The position numbers were made by a program, and so were the translations under genes. Of a stretch of DNA of 64,000 nt, positions 28,005 to 37,840 are shown piece after piece. Each line of letters starts with the position of its first letter. The first letter of the stretch is position 1. Source of the stretch: Chloroflexi bacterium 54-19 (lineage in GTDB: Bacteria; Chloroflexota; Chloroflexia; Chloroheliales; Chloroheliaceae); the NCBI GenBank assembly GCA_001898225.1, contig MKTJ01000041.1, positions 1 through 64,000 on the forward strand. Direction: 5' to 3'. Under the pieces are notes generated by a model, which had not been told where the DNA came from, ran no database searches, and saw only the letters and a list, made by a program, of their open reading frames with translations.

Positions 28005-28483
28005 ACGAGAACCAGAAACCTAAATCCAGCCCGGACCTGATGCGCTTGGCAGCACAACGCGGTAGTTCAAGACCGGAATTCCTAGGATTTTTATTTAACC
28101 TTTACCGGCAGGATAAAAACCTTTCTACCCAGGAATTGGCAAGCCAATTAGGAGCAACCGAGGATACTTTGAATTTTCTTTCTCTTTGCCGGCCCCCGGC
28201 CAGCGGCACCGAAGTTGGCCCCTCCTATAAAGAATATATCCAGAATATTAGCCGGGAGTTAGAGGTTGACCAGAAAAAACTTTCCAGCATTATCCGCAAT
28301 GCTATGAATATCCGGCGGCTCCAGGAATCTCAAATCACCCGGCCCACGGCTGCGGCAAGTCAACAGGCCCTGGCAGCTCGCGACAGGCTTGAAGATGCCG
28401 ATGTGCCTATCGAGGCGGAGCAAGATATACCGGTTAAAGAGGGAGATGGCATCTCCAACAAGTCTGAGGATGAATCCAAATGA
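28001..28483 (+). CDS. Small helical regulator coupled to sigma-like and ImmA/IrrE genes
   Basis: A 160-residue soluble protein. Residues about 20-60 (FLGFLFNLYRQDKNLSTQE, LASQLGATEDTLNFLSLCR) read like a helix-turn-helix with a later helical stretch (IQNISRELEVDQKKLSSII) and a charged, disordered tail. The fold may be HTH-like, but no XRE signature is certain. It overlaps the upstream sigma-like gene and the downstream peptidase gene by four bases each. In ImmA/IrrE systems the neighbouring small protein is usually the repressor the peptidase cleaves, so this is the prime candidate for the peptidase's target or an anti-sigma factor. That is inference. Confidence 0.55.
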   Translation: MNENQKPKSSPDLMRLAAQRGSSRPEFLGFLFNLYRQDKNLSTQELASQLGATEDTLNFLSLCRPPASGTEVGPSYKEYIQNISRELEVDQKKLSSIIRNAMNIRRLQESQITRPTAAASQQALAARDRLEDADVPIEAEQDIPVKEGDGISNKSEDESK

Positions 28484-29235
28484 TTTATGCCAGATCCGAA
28501 ATTGCCGGTGCGGTCGAACAGTTCTGGGACAGTGAATTCCCGGCCGAATATCCCTGCGATATTATCGAAGCGGTTTCTTATAACCTGGATGTCAGCCTGG
28601 AATTTATCCCCGATTTAACGGTCGCAAAAGTAGCCGACTGGATGCGCCGGAAGAAAATACCTGCAGGAGCAACTTTATCGAACCGGCGGCTTTACGGCTG
28701 CCTGGTGGCCGTCCAGGGGATCGGTTTTATCCTGGTAGATGAAAACGCCAGCCCGGAGGAGCAGCGCTTTACCGCGGCGCACGAGGTAGGCCATTATCTT
28801 TTCGATTATCTTTATCCTCGCAAAGAAGCCCTGGAGAAATTAGGCGAGGGAGTTATGGAAACTTTGAACGGGCTACGCCAGGCGACCCTTTCCGAGCGGC
28901 AGGCCGCCGTGTTATCCGGGTTAAAATTAGATATGTTTTTTTCTTTGATGGAACGCTCAGGCGATGGCGCCGCCAGTTTTGAAACCCATTGCTCGGAAAC
29001 CAGGGCGGATGATTTCGCCCTTGAACTGCTCGCCCCGGCTTCCCGGATTACGGGCCTGCTGGATTTTTCAGGCTTTGGCCGACATTCAACTTTCGAGCAA
29101 AGGCTTGCGGCAACCAGGGCCAGCCTTATAAATGAGTTTGGATTGCCCGAAGGAATCGCCGAACGCTACGCCACTCATTTACTGGAACTGGCCGGATATG
29201 GCCCGACCGCATTTGACAGCTTTTTGAAGTTTTAA
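28480..29235 (+). CDS. ImmA/IrrE-family metallopeptidase
   Basis: The zinc-peptidase motif HEVGH lies in FTAAHEVGHYLFDYL, preceded by YGCLVAVQGIGFILVDE, the strand pair that leads into it in ImmA/IrrE proteins; the third zinc ligand is probably a Glu in the ETRADDFALELL helix. At 251 residues it is normal length for the peptidase. In ICEs and phages ImmA cleaves an XRE repressor; in Deinococcus IrrE (PprI) cleaves DdrO after DNA damage to switch on repair genes. Here the next genes encode NurA, HerA, a Dna2-like enzyme and an Mre11-like nuclease, so an IrrE-type damage switch is attractive. Start overlaps the previous stop by four bases. Confidence 0.88.
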   Translation: MIYARSEIAGAVEQFWDSEFPAEYPCDIIEAVSYNLDVSLEFIPDLTVAKVADWMRRKKIPAGATLSNRRLYGCLVAVQGIGFILVDENASPEEQRFTAAHEVGHYLFDYLYPRKEALEKLGEGVMETLNGLRQATLSERQAAVLSGLKLDMFFSLMERSGDGAASFETHCSETRADDFALELLAPASRITGLLDFSGFGRHSTFEQRLAATRASLINEFGLPEGIAERYATHLLELAGYGPTAFDSFLKF

Positions 29236-29279
29236 GATTTTAGTTTGATCTCTGGTAAACCGGAAGGCAGGCAAATCTC

Positions 29280-29435
29280 GTGCGGATTGAGCGGGTTGTA
29301 AGTCTTTTCATTGGTCTAATTATCATCGGCTGGGTTGTTAACGCCTTTTTCGGCTCTGCCGGGGTCGAGGCGGTGGGTGTGCTTCTCGGAGGTTTACTCT
29401 TTAATTCGTTTTTTTCGGGCAAAAAGATATTGTAA
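29280..29435 (+). CDS. Small membrane protein (51 residues)
   Basis: A short frame beginning with GTG reads RIERVVSLFIGLIIIGWVV, then a second hydrophobic stretch (VGVLLGGLLFNSFF) and a basic end. It therefore looks like a two-helix membrane protein. A GGAAGGCAGG purine-rich stretch about eight bases upstream can act as ribosome site. It lies between the peptidase and nurA-like genes with small gaps, on the same strand, and its composition is unlike random sequence. Function unknown. Confidence 0.5.
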   Translation: MRIERVVSLFIGLIIIGWVVNAFFGSAGVEAVGVLLGGLLFNSFFSGKKIL

Positions 29436-29492
29436 TTTACCAGGAAAAAGGCTTCAGTTTAACCTAAAAATTTTACAAGGCAGTGTAACCAT

Positions 29493-30680
29493 TTGGAACA
29501 AGTCAGTCCACAATTCTTTAGCCAGTTTCAAGATAATTTCCAGCAAGCTTTTGCCGAACCGCTGGCCCGGGTGCTTGACCTGGATACCTGGAGTAGCGGC
29601 CAGGATATGCGGGACCTCTTCGAGCACGTACAGCAAGAAGTCGATGCGGCCCTACAAAATGAGAACCAGGCTCAGCAGACTTTGCGCCGCAGTTACCTGG
29701 CTAAACTGCAGGGCCGGCCTGGAGCGCCTGCCTCGGCCGGGGTATACCGTGCCTCTTTGGAGGATATTGCCCGCATTCACCGGGGCCTTTTGTTTACGGG
29801 CCGGGTGCAGGCTTGCGACGGCACCAGTGTTACTCACGATACCCTGCCCCTGAGTATTACTCAAATCGGGGTTACCCTGATCGCCTATAACGGGGATACG
29901 GGCTCCTGGTCGCAGCGGCTTTTCAGGCGCGACCTGCGAAATTTCTCTGGTGATATTGAAGAGGAAGTGGTAAGGCTGCTCGAAAACCGGGACCGGCGCA
30001 AAGGCATCGATGTTGATGACCAAGACGGCTTGTCTCTTCTGGCTCGCCGGGCAGTCCTTACTTTTGCAGAACGCAGCATCCTGGTCGACAAAGCCACCGC
30101 TCCCTGGCGGCTTGGGCACGGCAGCCCAATAAGTTTTGAATTACTGACCGGCGGTGGTGTTCTAACCAACGACCTTTTACCGGCGACCATTTCGCTCTAC
30201 CAGAGAATGATGAACCTGGGCCGTTTTATTTTTGTACCGAGCGCGCCACGGGACCGGGTACTCCTAACCCTGGCCAATGCGCTTAATCCACTCGAGTTTG
30301 CCATTGTCGACTCCCTGGAGAGCAAGCTGACTAGCATTACTGACCAGGGCCGTTACGACAATTACTGGCGGCCGCGGGTACGGCAATTCGCTCGCGAGAT
30401 CGGCTCTCAGATTGTTCTGGGGTTGTACAGGGCTTCACGCAGCGCCCCGGCCATGGTTTTTTATGCCCACCGGGATCATGCGGTTGAAGCGGCCCATATT
30501 GCTATCGCCGATAGTTTATTGCAAGCCCACCGCGGCTTTCCAATGTTAATAGACCTGGCTGACCGTTGCTGCCAGGTTAATTTCGGTGCCAGCGATTTTT
30601 CTAATGTAGTCCGCCTGGCTTATGCCAATGCCGACCAACCCTGGCAGTACCTGAACGAACGTGAAACCCGCAAAGGCTAA
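29493..30680 (+). CDS. nurA: NurA-family nuclease
   Basis: The protein (395 residues) has the NurA plan: a helical N terminus, then the catalytic RNase H-like core that begins with ACDGTSV (first metal-binding Asp) and continues in strands such as IGVTLIAYNG, and a C-terminal part with YAHRDHAVEAA and the typical GFPMLIDLADR segment. NurA is a 5'-3' exonuclease that works with the HerA ATPase to resect DNA ends. HerA is the next gene (24 bases on), as in archaea and Deinococcus. The TTG start is used because an AAGG lies about 12 bases before it and no in-frame ATG is close. Confidence 0.82.
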   Translation: MEQVSPQFFSQFQDNFQQAFAEPLARVLDLDTWSSGQDMRDLFEHVQQEVDAALQNENQAQQTLRRSYLAKLQGRPGAPASAGVYRASLEDIARIHRGLLFTGRVQACDGTSVTHDTLPLSITQIGVTLIAYNGDTGSWSQRLFRRDLRNFSGDIEEEVVRLLENRDRRKGIDVDDQDGLSLLARRAVLTFAERSILVDKATAPWRLGHGSPISFELLTGGGVLTNDLLPATISLYQRMMNLGRFIFVPSAPRDRVLLTLANALNPLEFAIVDSLESKLTSITDQGRYDNYWRPRVRQFAREIGSQIVLGLYRASRSAPAMVFYAHRDHAVEAAHIAIADSLLQAHRGFPMLIDLADRCCQVNFGASDFSNVVRLAYANADQPWQYLNERETRKG

Positions 30681-30704
30681 AGTAAAAGAAAGACTTTCTG
30701 CATC

Positions 30705-32555
30705 ATGACACCTACAAATGAAACTAAAGCTATGGACGAACTACCACTCCGCTCAACGGCAGAATTTAGCCAGGACCTGGTAGAAGAGGTCAATAAATTG
30801 GGGGGCGAATGGCAAGAGGAAGACCCGAACGCTATCGGGCGCACGATGTTCGATCTGCCTCATAGCACCGATGACAGCCTGACGATCCTTTTGCCGGATA
30901 AAAACAGGGAGTTCGTACCTTCGCAGGCTTTGCTTCGCATAAAAAGTAAAGATGGCCGGGTTTATATGGCAGTTGTGGTAGCCGGGCCCTTTGCCGAACC
31001 GGATGGCTTGCGCGGCGATACGAACCTGGTCGTGACTACCACGGTCCGGGGAGGCATTTTTATGCCGCCTTATCACTGCCGATGCCAGGTTGAATTGATG
31101 GGCGAAGAAATTAACGGCCAGTTACTACCGCCACGCTTCCGGCCTCTACCCAATAGCCCGGTCTTCAGCCTGAGCAGCACAGAAACCGAAGAAGTCTTAA
31201 AAGCTGCAGGCGATATCCGCCTGGGCCTCGCGGCCGGACACGACCGCATTGAAGTAGGGATTCCGGCCGATAAGAAAAGTGTTTTGCCGCGCCACACCGG
31301 GATCTTTGGCACTACCGGTGGTGGTAAAAGTACCACTGTTGCCAACCTGATCGCTGAGGCCCAGCGCAATAATTTTGCCGTAATTGTACTGGATGTAGAA
31401 GGAGAATATACGCGCCTAAACGAGCGAACCACCGACCCGGTAATGCTAGCCGGCCTGGAAGGGCGCGGCTTGCAACCTCACGGAGTAGCCAACACTTCGG
31501 TTTATCATTTGATAGGCCGGGACACGGCCAATCCGGACCACCCTGATTTACATTCCTTCAGCCTGAAGTTTTATACTCTTTCCCCCTACGCCCTGGTTGA
31601 ACTGGCGGAATTAAGTGAGGCGCAGGATACCCGCTTCTGGAAGGCTTATAACCTGACCAAGACACTGTTGCGGCGGTTGGAAATCTTCCCGCGCAAAGCG
31701 GTTTTAAACAAAGATGAGGAAATCCTGATAAACCTGGATGAATTCGAGGTCGGCTATCCCCTGATGACACTTAATCACCTGTATGATGTCGTGCTCGCCT
31801 GTACAGCCACGGTTGACAAAGGCGAATTACCTCAACCCGTCAGCCCGGATTTTAAGAACGAGCAGACCAGGGAAGCTATAAAGGTGTTGATGAATGAGCA
31901 GGCAGCTACCCTAGAGAAAAGCATCCCCAGCTGGCGGGCTTTACAGGGTAAACTGGGCCGGTTACGCCGGCCGAACGTCTTTGATAATCCCCAAGCGCAG
32001 GCCCTCAACTACTCGCGCCTGATTAAACCGGGCCACGTATCGCTGATCGATTTATCGGATACAAATTCGCCGGTAATCAATAACCTGGTTATATCGGATA
32101 TCTTACGAGGAGTACAAAACCGTCAAGACGAATATTACCAGGAATACGAGAAAGGTAGCCGCGAAGCCCTGCCTAAAGTAATGATTATTATTGAGGAGGC
32201 TCACGAATTTTTGTCGGAGGAGCGGATCAGCGCCATGCCCTTCCTGTTCGAGCAGGTGGCCCGGATCGCCAAACGAGGGCGCAAACGCTGGTTGTCCCTG
32301 GTTTTTGTAACGCAACTTCCCCAACACCTGCCCCGGCAGCTTTTTGGCCTTATTAACAACTATATCCTGCATAAAATTAATGATGAGCAGACGCTTGGCA
32401 GGCTTCAAAAGGTAATCAGTGGAGTGGATGAATCGTTGTGGAAAAGGATGCCGGGGCTGGCGCCGGGACAGGCGGTTGTTTCCCTTACCAGTATGACAAG
32501 GCCGCTTTTGACCTCAATAGACCCAGCGCCTTGCAAGTTGCGGATGATCGATTAA
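30705..32555 (+). CDS. herA: HerA-type hexameric DNA translocase
   Basis: Walker A reads FGTTGGGKSTT (about residue 205) and is followed at once by VIVLDVEGEYTRL, the hallmark of HerA/FtsK-like ATPases. Walker B is VMIIIEEAHEFL, and a sensor/arginine region reads FVTQLPQHLPRQLFG near the C terminus. The N terminus is a beta-rich HAS-barrel-like domain (about 60-150). Length (616) is usual. HerA pumps DNA and loads NurA for end resection. The gene is followed by the Dna2-like enzyme after about 115 bases. HerA also occurs in several phage-defence systems with other effectors, so a defence role remains possible. Confidence 0.9.
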   Translation: MTPTNETKAMDELPLRSTAEFSQDLVEEVNKLGGEWQEEDPNAIGRTMFDLPHSTDDSLTILLPDKNREFVPSQALLRIKSKDGRVYMAVVVAGPFAEPDGLRGDTNLVVTTTVRGGIFMPPYHCRCQVELMGEEINGQLLPPRFRPLPNSPVFSLSSTETEEVLKAAGDIRLGLAAGHDRIEVGIPADKKSVLPRHTGIFGTTGGGKSTTVANLIAEAQRNNFAVIVLDVEGEYTRLNERTTDPVMLAGLEGRGLQPHGVANTSVYHLIGRDTANPDHPDLHSFSLKFYTLSPYALVELAELSEAQDTRFWKAYNLTKTLLRRLEIFPRKAVLNKDEEILINLDEFEVGYPLMTLNHLYDVVLACTATVDKGELPQPVSPDFKNEQTREAIKVLMNEQAATLEKSIPSWRALQGKLGRLRRPNVFDNPQAQALNYSRLIKPGHVSLIDLSDTNSPVINNLVISDILRGVQNRQDEYYQEYEKGSREALPKVMIIIEEAHEFLSEERISAMPFLFEQVARIAKRGRKRWLSLVFVTQLPQHLPRQLFGLINNYILHKINDEQTLGRLQKVISGVDESLWKRMPGLAPGQAVVSLTSMTRPLLTSIDPAPCKLRMID

Positions 32556-32672
32556 ACAGAATTTTCTCAAATGCCGGACAAGAGAATTTATTCAGGGGTT
32601 CTAAAATTTAGAAAATTTACTTGAAGAGCAGGCCAGGTATCTTACAAATTACCTACACGCCCGCAATAGATT

Positions 32673-35600
32673 TTGCAAAAACATAAACGTTTGGAGCCAA
32701 CCAAATTGCAACCACTTTTTCCTGTCATCAGCCCGACTACTTTGAGCCAGTATATCCGCCTGGAAAAATGCGAACGCTATCTGCGCCTGCGGCTGCGGCC
32801 CGATGAGCTACGGGATTTGCAGAACCGGTACAAAGACCTCGGGGTAAGCACTTTACCCCTTACGCCCTTGCTGCGCGAGGCGGGTGAATCCTTTGAAACA
32901 GAAGTGGTAGCAAGTTTATCCGGTCAGAAAATAGACTTGCGCGCTGCTCCTGAAACTAACCTGGTGGATTTGTTAAAAGGGTTAGAAAAGGGAGAGAGTT
33001 TGATCCTGGTTCAGCCGGAACTGAAGGGTACAATCGGTGAGTGGCCCTGTCAAGGCAGAGCAGATTTAATCAGTGTTACTCTCAATAGCGACGGAGCGGT
33101 AGACTGGCTGGTTGCCGATATGAAGGCCTCTCGGCACGACCGGGTAGAATATCACGTCCAAGTCGCTTTCTATAGCATTTTATTCGAACAGCTTCTGGTT
33201 CAGAACGGATTTAACATAGGGCATTCCAATGGTGCTATTCTCATGCCGGGTGAAGATGGCACGTTACCGTCTCTGGAAGATACCACGCAATTCTTCGATC
33301 TGGCTCCTTTTCAGCTTATCTTGGACCAGCTCCTTTCCGGCGAAGATGGTGACTTGAAAAAAGTTAATGAATCCACTTTAGACAAAGTGCCCTATTTTCT
33401 GGGAACCAAGTGTGACCGATGTCCCTTCAACCAGATTTGCTTTACGGAAAGTACAGACCGGCAAGATGTTGCTTTAACTCCTTACATCGGCGGTGCCGAA
33501 ATAACAGCACTGCGCAACCACGGTTTGAAAACGCTGCGCGACCTGGCAATATTAAAAGAATTACCCGGTCCAAACGCCTTTGGAGCAGCCTTGCGGCCGG
33601 CCCTGGGAAAAGAAACCCTGGTGGCAAGCTTGAATTTAATACAACCTTTGGGCCCTGACCTGGACCGGCTAGTTCAAAGAGCACGAGCCCGGTTGTATTC
33701 CTTTGATAAAACAATCCAGAGTTACCGGTATTTGCTTGATGGCGGTTTTAGCCAGTTACCAAATGACGAGGAAAATCCCGATTTAGTCAAAATATTCCTG
33801 GATGGCCAGGATGATTATGTAAAGAACCGGCTGTATCTGGCCGGGGCGCTGGTGAAAGGCCCACGGGGAACAATCCCGATTGTCCATATGACACCCGGTC
33901 CGCCCGGTCCCGAAGATGAAGCCCAATTAATGGTTAATTTGCTGGAAGAGTTATTTGCTGCTATCCGGCAAGTTGCAGCCGACCCCGAAGTCACACCATT
34001 ACACGTTTATGTTTATGACGGCGCTGAACAAAAAGCCTGGCTCGATGCTCTCACTAGAAACATTTCGATGCTCCTTGCAATTCCGACCTTTTATGACCTG
34101 CTTACAACCAGTCCGGCTTTGGACCAGTTAATGGTTTCGATCATAGCCGCCGAAATAAGGGAGCGGAAAAATTTTGGGCAAACCTGCCAGAATCTATATT
34201 CGGTAGGTTCACTTACCGGTTTTACCTGGAATACGCCCGAAGATGCCTTCCGCGCAAAGTTTTTCTTGCGAATTTTTGACCAAACTATCCCAAGAGCCGA
34301 TGGTATCTGGATTGAGAAGTCAAGTCGCTATTCTTCGGATATTCCCGTCGAATACGCATATGGGGCCTGGGGTTTATTACCCGCTGACACCAAAGAACGG
34401 GGTTTACTGCGGCCTTATCTCGAATGTAGCCCCGAACTTATTAAACGGTTCCAGATCCACCGTCTTAAAGCGATTGCCCATATAGAAGCAAATCTGGGGG
34501 TAAAAAACCGGCAGCTGGTTAAAGAGCCGATTGCAATTGCGTCCCTTGGGCAAGCTCCGGCCCCCCTGGCGGGTCTGGAGCGAGCGCTGCAAGAATTTTT
34601 GGCTATTGAGCATCATACCGCCCACCAGCAGCTCCTGGCTCATTTTGCCCGGCCCATTGAAAGGCGCGTCCAAACCGGCCGTTCGCTCCTGCTGGAATGC
34701 CGGGAGGTCAAGGGCGGAAAGCCGCCAACTGCCTGCTTTCGGCTCGCTTACGATAGCCTTGCCCTCGATTCTGAGGTAGCCCGGCAGGGATTGCGGGTAA
34801 AAGAAGGCGATTGGATGGTACTTAATCCGGTTGAGGAAACCTCACCCTGGAAATTAATTCACGGGCGGCTGGCGATTGTAACTGCTCTGAGCGACAAGGA
34901 AATAGAGCTTGAGCTGCTAAACCAGACCTTTAAAAACAGTAGTTTTAAATACTGGCACAATCTCAAACTCGACCTTGCCCCAGGCCGGATGTATACGCTT
35001 GATGAAATGGCGGATGATTTGAATTCCGATAAGTTCCTTGAAGCTTTAGGAAATACCGGGAATAACCACTTTTATAATCTTGTGGCAGGTACTGCCGTGG
35101 TGCAACCTTTAGCTGTAAAGACCAACCGGATTGGCATGTTTATGAACGTGGTCAAAGAGCTTGAAAAAGCTAACCCACCTACCCTGCGCCAAAGGAATAT
35201 TATCGGCGGTCATCTGGAAAAGCCACTGCTTTGCGTACAGGGACCTCCAGGCAGCGGTAAAACAGCAACTCTAGGCTGGGCGGTTTTAGGCCGGCTTTTT
35301 GCCTTGGATGAACGGCCTTTAAGAGTAGCTGTATGTGCCCGGACTCATAAGGCAACCAATCTTGTACTGGAAAGTATTTCAACTCGGCTAAAAACTTTTA
35401 GAGAAACCAGGGAAGGCCGAAGTCTGGGACAGGTAAACATCTACAAAGTAGCAGCCGAAAGCAGCGACGGCCTTCCGGCGGGAGTACAAGCGCTTAGCGC
35501 TTACCGGGCGGACCAATGCGCAGCCGCTTTGTCAGCCAATATAGCAATCATCGGAGCTACACCGGGAGGATTATTTACGCTGGTCAAACAATACGCTGGC

Positions 35601-36653
35601 AAACAAATGGATTGGAATTTAAAGCTATTTGACCTTTTAATAATAGATGAAGCCAGCCAGATGAGTTTACCTGAAGCGATAACAGCGGGTGCTTTCCTCA
35701 AACCAAACGGCCAAATCCTGGTAGTAGGCGATCACCGGCAGATGCCACCCATACTAGCGCATAGTTGGAAGAACGAGCGGAAACGGACTGCACTTGATTA
35801 TAAACCGCACCGCTCTATTTTTGAAACCCTGCTAGAACAAGGTTTTCCGGTAGAAGGCTTGGACGAAAGCTTTCGACTGCACCGGGTGCAAGCTGCTTTT
35901 CTTGGAGAGAATATCTACCGCAAAGACAGTATAAATTTCCACTCTCGGCGCGAAAAAGTCCTTGCACCCTTACCCGCAACATTTAGCGGGCCCGATTTTG
36001 TTCGACAGGCCCTACGGCCGGATTACCCCGTGGTGGTTATTGAACACAATGAGCAATCTTCCCAGCAATTTAATCAGCTGGAGATGGATCTGACAACCGG
36101 CTTAATTTCAACCTGCGAACAGTATCTGGGGCTGGACCCTGCTAAGGGATTGGGTATTGTGGTGCCACACAATGCCCAGAAAGCTAGCTTACGGAGCCGG
36201 TTTTCTACGCTGGCGGCAGCGGATGCTATTGATACCGTGGAAAGATTTCAAGGGGGAGAACGAGACGTTATCATTGTTTCGGCCACCGCCTCCGATCCTG
36301 GGTATGTTCTGGCCGAAGCGACTTTTTTGATTAATCTTAACCGGCTAAATGTCGCAATTTCCCGGCCCAAACTAAAACTTATTGTAATTGCATCCAGCTC
36401 AATTTTCCGCCTGTTAACAGATGACCAGGAGTTATTTGATAATGCCATGCTCTGGAAAGACCTACGTTATAAATATGCTTGCGATAAACTCTGGGAGGGC
36501 AAACACGATGGTTACAAAGTACGCATGTTTGGAAAACATTGTGGTCACCCGATCCAGGCTTTACCTTCAATTCCCATGATAACCGTCCCACCAACAACCG
36601 GACCAAAGACCCGCTCTTATATATCACAGGAAAGGACTGCCGAAGAATGGTAA
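32673..36653 (+). CDS. Dna2-like fusion: Fe-S RecB-type nuclease with SF1 helicase
   Basis: The N-terminal third is a PD-(D/E)xK nuclease: Asp131 in GRADLI and Asp149-x-Lys151 in VADMK, framed by four cysteines (33, 247, 250, 256; the last three in CDRCPFNQIC) that fit the 4Fe-4S cluster of Cas4, Dna2 and AddB nucleases. A TM0106-like HhH region follows. The C-terminal half is an SF1 helicase of the Upf1/Dna2 group: GPPGSGKT at 857-864, DEAS at 992-995, GDHRQMPP, then ERFQGGERDVII and RLNVAISRPK. It probably unwinds and cuts DNA ends in concert with NurA/HerA and Mre11. The first codon is TTG; no ribosome site supports any one start, so the N-terminal limit is uncertain by up to about 12 residues. 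Confidence 0.88.
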   Translation: MQKHKRLEPTKLQPLFPVISPTTLSQYIRLEKCERYLRLRLRPDELRDLQNRYKDLGVSTLPLTPLLREAGESFETEVVASLSGQKIDLRAAPETNLVDLLKGLEKGESLILVQPELKGTIGEWPCQGRADLISVTLNSDGAVDWLVADMKASRHDRVEYHVQVAFYSILFEQLLVQNGFNIGHSNGAILMPGEDGTLPSLEDTTQFFDLAPFQLILDQLLSGEDGDLKKVNESTLDKVPYFLGTKCDRCPFNQICFTESTDRQDVALTPYIGGAEITALRNHGLKTLRDLAILKELPGPNAFGAALRPALGKETLVASLNLIQPLGPDLDRLVQRARARLYSFDKTIQSYRYLLDGGFSQLPNDEENPDLVKIFLDGQDDYVKNRLYLAGALVKGPRGTIPIVHMTPGPPGPEDEAQLMVNLLEELFAAIRQVAADPEVTPLHVYVYDGAEQKAWLDALTRNISMLLAIPTFYDLLTTSPALDQLMVSIIAAEIRERKNFGQTCQNLYSVGSLTGFTWNTPEDAFRAKFFLRIFDQTIPRADGIWIEKSSRYSSDIPVEYAYGAWGLLPADTKERGLLRPYLECSPELIKRFQIHRLKAIAHIEANLGVKNRQLVKEPIAIASLGQAPAPLAGLERALQEFLAIEHHTAHQQLLAHFARPIERRVQTGRSLLLECREVKGGKPPTACFRLAYDSLALDSEVARQGLRVKEGDWMVLNPVEETSPWKLIHGRLAIVTALSDKEIELELLNQTFKNSSFKYWHNLKLDLAPGRMYTLDEMADDLNSDKFLEALGNTGNNHFYNLVAGTAVVQPLAVKTNRIGMFMNVVKELEKANPPTLRQRNIIGGHLEKPLLCVQGPPGSGKTATLGWAVLGRLFALDERPLRVAVCARTHKATNLVLESISTRLKTFRETREGRSLGQVNIYKVAAESSDGLPAGVQALSAYRADQCAAALSANIAIIGATPGGLFTLVKQYAGKQMDWNLKLFDLLIIDEASQMSLPEAITAGAFLKPNGQILVVGDHRQMPPILAHSWKNERKRTALDYKPHRSIFETLLEQGFPVEGLDESFRLHRVQAAFLGENIYRKDSINFHSRREKVLAPLPATFSGPDFVRQALRPDYPVVVIEHNEQSSQQFNQLEMDLTTGLISTCEQYLGLDPAKGLGIVVPHNAQKASLRSRFSTLAAADAIDTVERFQGGERDVIIVSATASDPGYVLAEATFLINLNRLNVAISRPKLKLIVIASSSIFRLLTDDQELFDNAMLWKDLRYKYACDKLWEGKHDGYKVRMFGKHCGHPIQALPSIPMITVPPTTGPKTRSYISQERTAEEW

Positions 36654-37840
36654 AATCTGCTAGCCAAAGCCGGATACGAGTGGTTGCTACCGCCGACAAT
36701 CACCTGGGTCTTTTCTATGATCGGATGCTGCCGCAGAAGTTAGCCGCCCGCCGAAAATACCTGCGAGACGGGTTTAAAGCGGCGGTTGACTATGCAATTG
36801 AGTGGCAAGCTCACCTTTTTTTGATTGCAGGCGACCTCTTTGACCGCAATGACCCCCGCAATCTGGAGCGTTCGTTTGTTGCCCACTGCCTGGCCCGCTT
36901 AAACCAGGCGGGGGTAAGGGTTTTCGCTATTGGCGGCAACCACGATACCCCTCGGCAATCAATTGACCAGGGCGGGAGCATGCCTCTCGAAATCTACTAC
37001 CGGCTGGGCGCGCTGTCCCTCTTTGCCAAAAACGCCTCAATTGAAACCGAATATTTAGAGATTGAAGGTTTGAAAATAGCGGTAGGTGGGTTGAATCCTG
37101 ACCCAAATGCCCCGGCTGGGAGCGACCCCCTGGAAAATCTGAGCTGGGATAATCTTGACTCCGATACAGATTTAAGCATCCTGCTGCTTCACGGGTTAGT
37201 TGAAGGATATGCTCCGCCGGACTCCTCCGACCCGGTCTTTAAGTTAAAAACCTTACAAAATTATGATGGAGCGGATATTTTTGTGATTGGCGACATTCAT
37301 AAACCGGCTCATCGGAAAATTGGCCCCCGGTCAGTCATAATTCCAGGGGCAACCGAGCGGATGACTTTCGGGGAAAGACCGGAGGTGCCAGGGTTTGCCA
37401 CTTTTGTCCTGGGGCCTTATGGATTGGAAGAATTCGACCGAAAATCTTTAGGCGGCCAGCCCAGGGCGGAACTGACCCTCAGAATTGCTGATTTAAATCC
37501 GGGTAATCTTTTGAACGATATTATTGAAAGAGTTACCCGGATATGTACCCCTGAAACTATGGTTAAACTGCGTCTGGAAGGATTTATCTCTCTTGACCTT
37601 TACCACCGGCTGGAACTTCGCAAACTCTACGAGACAATCAATGCACGCTGCTTCCATTTCGTTGTGGATACTTCAGCCCTGTTGATCGAGCGACCGGAAG
37701 GCACCGGTTCTTTTGGAATTGGGGTGCTTTCTCAAACAGAAGAAATCAGCCAATACGCTATATCCCTGAGTCTGAACGCTTCGCAGGAAGAACAAAGGTT
37801 GTATCAGGACGCGGTAAAACGGTTACTTGAACACTACTAA
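36647..37840 (+). CDS. Mre11/SbcD-like (YhaO-like) DNA repair phosphoesterase
   Basis: The N terminus has the calcineurin-type metal motifs: ATADNHLG (Asp17, His19), AGDLFDRND, GGNHD, then LLHG and GDIHKP. It is a manganese-dependent DNA nuclease of the Mre11/SbcD/YhaO family. A longer frame begins at 36539, but ATG 36647 is chosen: it follows AGGAAAGGA by 10 bases and overlaps the upstream stop by seven bases, which suggests coupled translation. About 140 C-terminal residues form the capping domain. Its usual partner, a Rad50/SbcC/YhaN ATPase, is the next gene but on the opposite strand, and the two genes overlap by four bases at their stops. Confidence 0.9.
   Translation: MVKSASQSRIRVVATADNHLGLFYDRMLPQKLAARRKYLRDGFKAAVDYAIEWQAHLFLIAGDLFDRNDPRNLERSFVAHCLARLNQAGVRVFAIGGNHDTPRQSIDQGGSMPLEIYYRLGALSLFAKNASIETEYLEIEGLKIAVGGLNPDPNAPAGSDPLENLSWDNLDSDTDLSILLLHGLVEGYAPPDSSDPVFKLKTLQNYDGADIFVIGDIHKPAHRKIGPRSVIIPGATERMTFGERPEVPGFATFVLGPYGLEEFDRKSLGGQPRAELTLRIADLNPGNLLNDIIERVTRICTPETMVKLRLEGFISLDLYHRLELRKLYETINARCFHFVVDTSALLIERPEGTGSFGIGVLSQTEEISQYAISLSLNASQEEQRLYQDAVKRLLEHY

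Noticed and set aside
29335..29853. 172-codon frame overlapping the NurA gene start
   Set aside because: A shadow in another frame; the NurA frame has clear family motifs.
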